Assembly (NCBI GenBank): GCA_037179515.1
Contig: JAXCGZ010022651.1
Location: 32,501-96,500, forward strand
Source: Halocaridina rubra
Taxonomy: Eukaryota; Arthropoda; Malacostraca; Decapoda; Atyidae
Direction: 5' to 3'
DNA: 64,000 nucleotides
Part shown: piece after piece, positions 56,834-64,000 of the stretch
Layout: the number at the start of each line of letters is the position of its first letter
Position numbering within the stretch: the stretch's first letter is position 1
Translations under genes and position numbers: made by a program
The notes under the pieces: generated by a model
The model's input: only the letters and a program-made list of their open reading frames with translations
What the model was told of the DNA's origin: nothing
Databases searched by the model: none

Positions 56834-57152
56834 CCATGCAATAACTCTTTCTCTCTCCCCCAAAACAGGAATTCATTTATGTTGTTTGATGTAAACTAAT
56901 AATTCACAACTGAATATTTATGCTCTCCGTTATCTTTACAGTTTGGCACAATCTCACCTGCGGGCCAATTAGGAAAGTCCGATCATCACCAATAACAAGA
57001 ATTCACCCCACCTCCTCACCAACAGGAAAGCCCATTCGCCAGCAAGAGCGAATACCACGTACACTCCGAAGAAAATCTCACCCCACCTGCGGGCCACAAG
57101 TGGAAGGTCCGCTCACCCTCAAGGGTGAACATCCAACAAAAAAAAAAAAAAA
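56834..57152 (+). other. I1 3' UTR with terminal hairpins and poly(A)
   Basis: The last ~65 bases hold two stem-loops: CCACAAGTGG inside GCGGG/CCGC, and TCACCC-TCAA-GGGTGA, followed by ACATCCAAC and A15. A weaker earlier version (CACCTGCGGGCCAATTAGG) is at about 56957. Such hairpins are likely the RT recognition site; the same terminal piece was mobilised at 18989-19057. Confidence 0.8.
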
Positions 57153-58752
57153 GACATTAGAGAGCATCATCTTCTCAGCCACAGAGGTATGCAAATCGCT
57201 AATGGAGTTAGATGACCATAAAGCTACAGGTCCTAATGATATGTCCCTTTATGTACTTAGGAAATCAGCTAAATCAATATCAGCAGCACTATGCATCATA
57301 TTTGAGAAGTTCCTGGAATCAGGGAACATTCCAAGATACTGGAAAAGAGCGAACGTGGTACCTGTCTTCAAAGAGGGAAGGAGGGATACAGCTCTCAACT
57401 ATAGACCTGTTTCTTTGACCAGCATAGTTTGCAAAGTTATGAAGAAACTACTAAGGAAACATCTCTCTTCACTTGGAATTCTTCAGCTTTTTGTCAGTGA
57501 GACAACATGGCTTCAGAGAAGGTAGAACAATAGTAACAAACTTATTAGAAATTTATGATGAGGTATGCCCAATCTTACAGGAAAGAGAGGGCTGGGCAGA
57601 TTGCATATTCCTAGACTCCCAGGAAGCATTTGACACTATCCCACACGGGAGACTTATTAAGAAGCTGCAAGCAATGGCAAGGATAGGTGGAAATGAATTG
57701 GAGTGGATAAACACATACTTAGAAGGAATAAAACAAAGGGTTAGAGTAAGACACTCAGTGTTTGAATGGAAAAGAGTTAGTAGTGTAGTTCTACAGGGCT
57801 CAGTTTTAGGGCCACATTTGTTCCTTCTATATGTAAATGACCTACCAGAGTCTGTAAATTCATGCATGAATATGCTTGCAGATAATGCAAAGATTGTGAA
57901 GAAAGTAAGAAACGAGAACAATGGTAGAGAACTTCAGGAAGATCTAAATTGTGTGCATGAGTGGTCAGAAAAGCGGCAAATGAAATTAAATTCTTGCAAA
58001 ATGTAAGGTAATGAATGTGTACAAGTGCAAGAAGGCCCAAGATTGACAACTCGGCGGCAGGTTTAGAACTTCAAGAGACAGAGAATGAGAGAGATCTAGG
58101 GGTAAGCATGCAGGCCGATTTGTCTCCAGAAATGCATATAAATGGTATAGCAAGAGCAGCATATGCTTTCTTATCAAATGTAAGGGTAGCCTTCAGGCAC
58201 ATGGACAAGGAATTATTCAGAATTATTTATGCAACCTATGTGATGCCATAACTTAAATATGCAGCTCCCTTTTGGAATCCGCACTTGAAAAAGCACGCAG
58301 TTAAGCTGGAAAAAGTTCAAAGACATGCCATGAAACTAGTTCCAGAAATATGCAATCTCAGTTATGATGAGAGGCTCAGGCAATTCGACTTACCATCACT
58401 CGAAGCTAGAAGATTGAAGGGGGATATGGCGAGAGTCTTTAAATTACTTCATGGGTATAACAGAGAGGATAGGGATCGATATTTAATATGGCTGGCACTA
58501 GAACTAGAGGTAATAGTTTGGAGCTTCGTAAGAAAACTTCTTTACTTTATGTAAGAAAGTACTTTTTTAATGTAAGAGTAGTTGATAATTGGAATACGCC
58601 AAGCGAGGAGGTAGTTAATACTACCTCAATCCATAGTTTTAAGGATAAGCATGATAAGTATCACTAATTACTAAATGGAATCGATCATGAGACGGGAAGT
58701 TACGAGCTTAGGGATCCTCCCGTAAGCAAAATTAGGTAATTACAATTAGGTA

Positions 58753-58757
<5 letters not shown>
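57153..58757 (+). pseudogene. CR1-like copy C7, host of the I1 insertion
   Basis: Its 5' end (50741-50756) lies left of I1; the rest resumes at 57153 with the TSD. Pieces: 57191-57525 (KATGPNDMSLYVLRKSAKSI), 57473-58006 (HGFREGRTIVTNLL, GSVLGPHLFLLYVNDL, with FADD changed to LADN), 58015-58554 for the C-terminal region. Multiple stops. Closest to C4; tail is AATTAGGTAATTAC variant leading into (CA)n. Confidence 0.88.

Positions 58758-58829
<72 letters not shown>
58758..58829. repeat. (CA)n microsatellite between C7 and C8
   Basis: ~70 bp of CA with a single CACCAC break. Confidence 0.95.
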
Positions 58830-58832
<3 letters not shown>

Positions 58833-61253
58833 CTTGACCCACACAGTGGTAAGGACTCATTCGGGGCAAGATTCCTAGATTGCGTACAAGGGAATTTCCT
58901 ACACCAACATGTAATGGAACCAACAAGGGCCAGGGGTGGGGATGAGCCATCACTACTTGATCTAGTGTTCACAGATAATGTGTTGGATATTGAAAATATT
59001 GAGTATGAACCACCAATTGGAAAGAGTGACCACTGTGTGTTGTTGATGGAGTATATCATTGAAGATATTCTTCCTGAGAGTAGAGGCACTGAGGACATGA
59101 GGAGGAACTAACGGAAAGGAGATTACATCAAAATGAATGAGCTTTTTGCAGTTATTGACTGGAGAACCTTATTTTACAACAAATCTGTACAAGAAATGTA
59201 TGACATCTTTTGTGAGAAATATGGGAAGATAGTAGATTGCTGCATACCTGTCACCAAAGTAGGTGTAATTCATGCCAGAGAGAAATGGTTCGATAATGGG
59301 TGTAAAAGAGCTAAGGAGTGGAGAGACAAATGCTGGAAAAGGTATAGGAGGAGAAAAAACATAAATGCCAGGCAAACCTACAAAAGAACAAGAAATGACT
59401 ACCTAAGTAAAAGGAGAGAGGCAGAGAGAGACTATGAGAGGGACATCACCAGGAAGGCTAAAGAAAATCCCAAGCTTTTCCACAGCTTTATCAGAGGAAA
59501 ACTGAAGGTAAAAGAACAGGTTTTAAGGCTAAAGAGAGCGGATGGAAGCATCACTGAGATGGATGAAGAGATCTGCAAAGAATTGAACAAGGAGTTTCAG
59601 TCAGTATTTACAGTAGAAAATACCCCACCCCCTCAGATTGCAGTGATAGAAGCTCAAGGGCCGGTATTAGAGAACATCAACCTTGCAGCCACAGAGGTAT
59701 GCAAAGCGCTGATGGATTTAGATGTTCATAAAGCTACAGGTCCTGATGACATATCCCCTCATGTGCTTAAAAAATGCGCAAACACAATATCAGTGGCACT
59801 AAGTATCATATTTAAGGAGTCACTGGAGTCGGGGGAGATTCCAAGATGCTGGAAACAAGCAAATGTGATACTTATCTTCAAAAAGGGAAGGAGGGATATG
59901 GCTCTGAACTATAGACCAGTTTCCTTGACCAGCATAGTTTGCAAAGTTATGGAGAAACTACTAAGGAAACATATCTCTCTTCACTTGGAATCCTTCAACT
60001 TTTTGTCAGTGAGGCAACATGGCTTCAGAGAAGGTAGATCAACAGTAACAAACTTATTAGAATTTTATGATGAGGTAAGCCAAATCTTACAGGAAAGAGA
60101 GGGCTGGGCAGATTGCATATTCCTAGACTTCCAGAAAGCATTTGACACTGTTCCACATGGGAGACTTATTAGGAAGCTGCAATCAATGGCTAGAATAGGT
60201 GGAAATGTTTTGGAATGGATAAAAACTTACTTAGAAGGAAGGGAACAGAGGGTTAGAGTAAGACACTCAGTGTCTGAATGGAGAAGAGTTAGTAGTGGAG
60301 TTCCACAGGGTTCAGTTTTAGGGCCACTTTTGTTCCTTGTATATGTAAATGACCTACCAGAGTCTGTAAATTCATTCATGAATATGTTTGCAGATGATGC
60401 AAAGATTGTGAAGAAAGTAAAAAACGAGAACAATGGTAGAGAACTTCAGGAGGATCTAAATAATCTTCATGAGTGGTCAGAAAAGTGGCTAATGAAATTC
60501 AATACTTCAAAATGTAAGGTAATGAGAATGGGTACAAGTGCAAGAAGGCCCAAGCTTGACTACTCGGTGGCTGGAGTACAACTTCAAGAGACAGAAAATG
60601 AGAGAGATCTAGGAGTAAACATACTGGCAGATTTGTCTCCAGAAATACATATAAATGGCATAGTTAGGGCAGCATATGCATTCTTATCAAATGTAAGGGT
60701 AGCCTTCAGGCACATGGACAAGGAAATGTTCAGAAATATTTATGTAACCTATGTGAGGCCAAAACTCGAGTATGCAGCCCCCTTTTGGAATCCGCACTTG
60801 AAAAAGCACATAGCTAAGCTTGAAAAAGTTCAAAGACATGCCACGAAACTGGTGCCAGAAATACGCAATCTCAGTTATGATGAGAGGCTGAGGGAATTAG
60901 ACTTACCATCACTCGAAGCTAGAAGAGTGAGGGGGGATATGGTGACAGTCTTTAAATTTCTTCATGGTTATGATAGAGTGGATAGGGATCGATATTTTGA
61001 TATGGCTGGCTCTAGAACTAGAGGTCATAGTTTGAAGCTTTGTAAGAAAACTTCTTTGCAGGATGTAAGGAAATGCTTTTTCAGTGAAAGAGTAGTTGAT
61101 AATTGGAATTGGCTAAGCGAGGAGGTAGTTAATGCTATCTCAATCCATAGTGTTAAGGACAGGTATGATAAGTATCACTAAGTATAAAATGGAACCGATC
61201 AGGAGAGGGGAAGATACAAGCTTTGGGCTCTTTCCCGTAAACACAATTAGGTT
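58830..61253 (+). mobile_element. CR1-like copy C8, 5'-truncated within the endonuclease
   Basis: Begins ATCTTGACCCACACAGTGG, a point inside the endonuclease (compare 63711), and ends with a degenerate tail at 61253. The endonuclease piece (to 59111: [29 protein letters not shown]) is closed by a TAA where C9 has TAT. Confidence 0.9.
59133..61181 (+). CDS. CR1-like RT ORF of C8, 682 aa, endonuclease lost
   Basis: Longest uninterrupted frame of this family in the window. Residues ~1-150 are a basic, helical linker ([20 protein letters not shown]). RT covers ~185-480: [49 protein letters not shown] near 330, [15 protein letters not shown], and MFADDAKIVKKV with both aspartates near 418. The remainder (RRPKLDYSVAGVQL through RYDKYH) is the C-terminal region repeated in the 31.8-38.4-kb array. 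No RNase H follows, in keeping with CR1/L2/Jockey-type elements. The start ATG is simply the first after the stop; no natural ORF begins there. RT looks intact but cannot mobilise without endonuclease. Confidence 0.9.
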   Translation: MNELFAVIDWRTLFYNKSVQEMYDIFCEKYGKIVDCCIPVTKVGVIHAREKWFDNGCKRAKEWRDKCWKRYRRRKNINARQTYKRTRNDYLSKRREAERDYERDITRKAKENPKLFHSFIRGKLKVKEQVLRLKRADGSITEMDEEICKELNKEFQSVFTVENTPPPQIAVIEAQGPVLENINLAATEVCKALMDLDVHKATGPDDISPHVLKKCANTISVALSIIFKESLESGEIPRCWKQANVILIFKKGRRDMALNYRPVSLTSIVCKVMEKLLRKHISLHLESFNFLSVRQHGFREGRSTVTNLLEFYDEVSQILQEREGWADCIFLDFQKAFDTVPHGRLIRKLQSMARIGGNVLEWIKTYLEGREQRVRVRHSVSEWRRVSSGVPQGSVLGPLLFLVYVNDLPESVNSFMNMFADDAKIVKKVKNENNGRELQEDLNNLHEWSEKWLMKFNTSKCKVMRMGTSARRPKLDYSVAGVQLQETENERDLGVNILADLSPEIHINGIVRAAYAFLSNVRVAFRHMDKEMFRNIYVTYVRPKLEYAAPFWNPHLKKHIAKLEKVQRHATKLVPEIRNLSYDERLRELDLPSLEARRVRGDMVTVFKFLHGYDRVDRDRYFDMAGSRTRGHSLKLCKKTSLQDVRKCFFSERVVDNWNWLSEEVVNAISIHSVKDRYDKYH

Positions 61254-62158
61254 AAAAAAAATAAGTGACACACGAAACTGCTCCTCTTAAATTTCTACTT
61301 GTGTTTTTGAGTGACTAAGTGCTTAGTGGAAAACTTTACCATAATTTCCATAAATCTGAAATCCTGCAGAGTATTGTGAGTACAAAACTTATATTTGTTG
61401 TATGACGAGACTGTCCAAAATATTAAAGGAAAAAAATTGAGAACATTTTCGTGAGGGGAGAGAGAAGCTGCCGTCCAGTTCTGCCTTGAAGGAAATTTAG
61501 AAGAGTTGCCAGAGGTGAAGCCATCACATCACATTACCTAATTTTTTGTGTAAACTGGGGAAAGCTCTTAAGCCGTTTACCTGATCCTGTGGTTCCATAT
61601 ATTGTTAAAATCAGTATCCTCCCCATTTATATTAACTTGTTAGTTAGTTTGATACACGAAATAATTGAATAATAAAAAAAACAAAAACAAAAAACCACCT
61701 GTCAACAGTACTGAGTTAAGTTGCCAAGTAGTACAGCTGTCTTATTTTCTTCATTTTTTTGCTTTTCTTTTAGCTTTCTCTTTTACTATTTTTTTTATTT
61801 TGTATATATACTGAGTTAAATGTAAAGTCTAATCATGTGATAACATATCTTGGTTAGCAAGTGAGTTTATCAGTTAGGAAGAATATATAGCAGAAACAGG
61901 TGGGTGCCACCTCAGACACAAATTCAAATTTTCCTTCAGGTTTGACTTTTGTTTTTCTTTTTCTTTTTATCCTTAAACTACCATGGTAAAGTTTTTAAGT
62001 TAAGATGTGTGTTACCAGAAAAGAGATAAACTGAGTCACTAAATAGCACTTATATGGAGATATAAAAATTCTGTGTGAAGCTTAATTAAAAGTTTTTATC
62101 CTTTTTTTTTCCTCTTTCTCGTCTTCTTTCTATATTCTGTGAGAGGGAGAACATAAAA
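61254..62158 (+). other. Probable 5' UTR of C9
   Basis: ~900 bp AT-rich, no coding sequence; lies between the C8 tail and C9 ORF1. Assignment to C9 is by position only. Confidence 0.5.
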
Positions 62159-63236
62159 ATGATGCCATCTTTGTCCCAAACCTCTCCCATCCATGGGTCG
62201 GTAGGAGGGGTAGCCATTAGGAGACTTAAACAGAAAATCAAGAATTTTGAGGCAATGGTTATAAGCCTTGATGATAAAATTCGGAATATGGATGGAGAAA
62301 TGAAAGAGAATGAAACACTCAGAGAGCAAATAAGATCTTTGGAGGAAGCAAATAAAGCACAAGGGCAGGAGAGAAAGGAACTAGAAAAAAGAATAAAGAA
62401 GCTGGAAGGGGAAAAGAGTCAACTAGAATCTAGAAAATCTAAACAAGAAGATAAAAACAAACAGCTGAATGACAACCTAAAGGAATTAGATGTTAGTTCA
62501 CTGCTCTCTTCTGAGAGAGACGAGATTGCTGCTTGGAATGTCCAGATTAAGGAAAACATTGAACAGTTCAGAAAAGAGTTCCAGGAGCTGAATATGGAAA
62601 ATGATGCCATGAAAACTTCCTTTGCTGATGCACTAAAGGGGAATGTGGCAGTAAAAGAGGCTGTAAAGGTGGTGGCACTGGAAAACATACAAACAGTTGA
62701 CTATAAAGAGACGGTAATCGAAAAAATGAAAGACGTTGTGCTGGAAAGGGCAAACCCACTCATCAGACAGGCACTTGATAAGGAGAAGACAGTGGTAATC
62801 TCAGGCATAAGCGAATTCCAGGAGCCAACATGGCAGGGGAGACTTGAAGAAAATAAAGCTAGGGTTGTAGACCTGATAAGAAAGCTTGGAGTAGTTTGTG
62901 GTCCTGAGGATATTGTAAACATACACCAACTAGGTAAATATTCGAGGGAAGGAAAGCCGAGACCAACAAAAGTAACCTTTGAGAGAGGGGAAACATGTAG
63001 GGAAATATTGTTGAGAAAAAAGTCTAAAAGACCTTCAAGAATTCAAAGAAGTGTTCATTAGACGATGCAGAACACAGGAAGAGATGGGAAAGATCAAAAA
63101 CTTGTTGCAAGAGGCAAGAAGGTTAAATGATGAAAGAAATGAAGAACAGAAGAAAAATTTTCGTTACAGAGTTCTTCCAGACAAAGGGGAGATAAAGAAG
63201 ATAATGACAGAAGTTCAGGGGATTGGGCCTCATTAA
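62159..63236 (+). pseudogene. C9 ORF1: coiled-coil and RRM-like protein (one frameshift)
   Basis: ATG 62159. Residues ~20-140 are a long, charged coiled coil (IRRLKQKIKNFEAMVISLDD, ELEKRIKKLEGEKSQLESRK). Residues ~205-285 (KTVVISGISEFQEPTWQGR, then PRPTKVTFERGETCREILL) resemble the RRM-like core of LINE-1-type ORF1 proteins, which trimerise and act as RNA chaperones. After an A6 run near 63015 the frame changes; the natural C-terminus continues in the frame EEMGKIKNLLQEARRLNDER and RYRVLPDKGEIKK to TAA 63236. So a single-base homopolymer difference separates this from a complete ~359-aa ORF1. Confidence 0.82.
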
Positions 63237-64000
63237 GATTGTTATACATAAATGCTGATGGATTAGCTGGTAAGGCAGTAGAATTAAAAGATAGGATTCA
63301 CAACAGTAAGGCAGATATAGTAGCAATTACAGAGACTAAGTTGAGTGAGGACATAAACAGTGTCACAGTTTTTCCTAAGGGCTTCAGAATACTAAGGGTT
63401 GAAAGATCTGAGAGGACTGGTGGAGGGATAGCACTGCTCATAAGTGAAATGATTCAAGTTGAAGAAATAAACTTGGCTATAGAAAGTGAGTTCAAGGAAT
63501 TTCTTGTTGCTCGCATAAATGCTGGGTCAGAGAGCATTATAATAACTGTTGTATACAACCCACCAAGGAACCAAAATAGGCTTGAAGTTTATGAGGAAAG
63601 TCATATAGGTACTATTGAAGTCATAAACTCAGTTGTTAACATGGCACGGGAAAAAAATGTAGGATTTTGATTATGGGAGACTTTAATCATAAAGAGATAG
63701 AATGGATAAATCTTGACCCACACAGTGGTAAGGACTCATTCGGGGCAAGATTCCTAGATTGCATACAAGGGAATTTCCTACACCAACATGTAATGGAACC
63801 AACAAGGGCCAGGGGTGGGGATGAGCCATCACTACTTGATCTAGTGTTCACAGATAATGTGTTGGATATTGAAAATATTGAGTATGAACCACCAATTGGA
63901 AAGAGTGACCACTGTGTGTTGTTGATGGAGTATATCATTGAAGATATTCTTCCTGAGAGTAGAGGCACTGAGGACATGAGGAGGAACTATCCGAAAGGAG
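63215..64000 (+). pseudogene. C9 ORF2 endonuclease domain (partial, one frameshift)
   Basis: APE-type endonuclease: [50 protein letters not shown]. At 63655-63661 an A7 run changes the frame; it resumes [14 protein letters not shown] and continues to [16 protein letters not shown] at the window end. No ATG opens the domain: the frame is open upstream through WASLRLLYINADG and overlaps the ORF1 stop (63234-63236), suggesting a coupled or reinitiated start. RT lies beyond the window. Confidence 0.85.

Larger units (their letters stand above)
50757..57152 (+). mobile_element. Full-length I-like non-LTR retrotransposon I1
   Basis: 6.4-kb element bracketed by an exact 11-bp TSD and ending in 15 A. 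It has an 870-bp 5' UTR, ORF1 (nucleic-acid binding), ORF2 (endonuclease, RT, RNase H, C-terminal zinc-like motif) and a ~320-bp 3' UTR with terminal hairpins. A cellular-type RNase H after RT is characteristic of the I group of LINEs. It inserted into an older CR1-like copy (C7). ORF2 is intact and only ORF1 is interrupted, by one frame change in a C9 run. Confidence 0.92.
61254..64000 (+). mobile_element. CR1-like copy C9: 5' UTR, ORF1 and start of ORF2
   Basis: Starts behind the C8 tail and runs off the window. Only this copy shows the family's ORF1, so it defines the two-ORF organisation. It is possibly full length. Confidence 0.8.

Overview
This is a repeat-dominated eukaryotic nuclear window. 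I find no host protein-coding gene. Very long (AT)n, (TATG)n, (ATT)n, (AG)n and (CA)n tracts, several retrotransposon orders, a PIF/Harbinger DNA transposon with a spliceable intron and tRNA-derived SINE-like repeats together suggest an arthropod, most likely a decapod crustacean. That assignment is inference from repeat style, not from a marker gene.

Layout. 1-8491: LTR retrotransposon G1 (minus strand) with ~2-kb LTRs, a tRNA-Lys-type primer site and the order protease, integrase, RT, RNase H (Gmr1-type order). 8492-10504: microsatellite holding a 5'-truncated CR1-like copy (C1). 10505-12378: seven ~273-bp tRNA-like units, four in one orientation and three in the other. 13089-25415: a second Ty3/gypsy element (G2, minus) whose integrase is split by ~7.3 kb of later material: a SINE with a 19-bp target-site duplication (TSD), a PIF/Harbinger deletion derivative, a 69-bp tail of an I-like element and CR1-like copy C2. 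25416-38420: CR1-like copies C3 to C6 and a head-to-tail array with a 1138-bp period. 39951-46974: an LTR element with near-identical 548-bp LTRs and only a Gag-like ORF (T1). 46975-50756: SINE, G2 and G3 fragments and a duplicated flank. 50757-57152: a full-length I-like non-LTR retrotransposon (I1) with an 11-bp TSD, an intact EN-RT-RNase H ORF and a one-frameshift ORF1. 57153-64000: CR1-like copies C7, C8 and C9; C9 supplies ORF1 and the start of ORF2.

How the parts relate. The CR1-like family ends in a 14-bp tail unit (AATTAGGTAATCAC). Copy after copy starts directly behind such a tail or inside a microsatellite, so the family appears to build its own head-to-tail arrays. Segments 24.2-30.9 kb and 47.3-58.8 kb are old duplicates of each other, later interrupted by different insertions; one gives an empty-site reference for the I1 insertion. 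Many reading-frame breaks fall in homopolymer runs, so some 'pseudogenes' may be assembly errors. All comparisons were made by eye; no alignment or database search was run.
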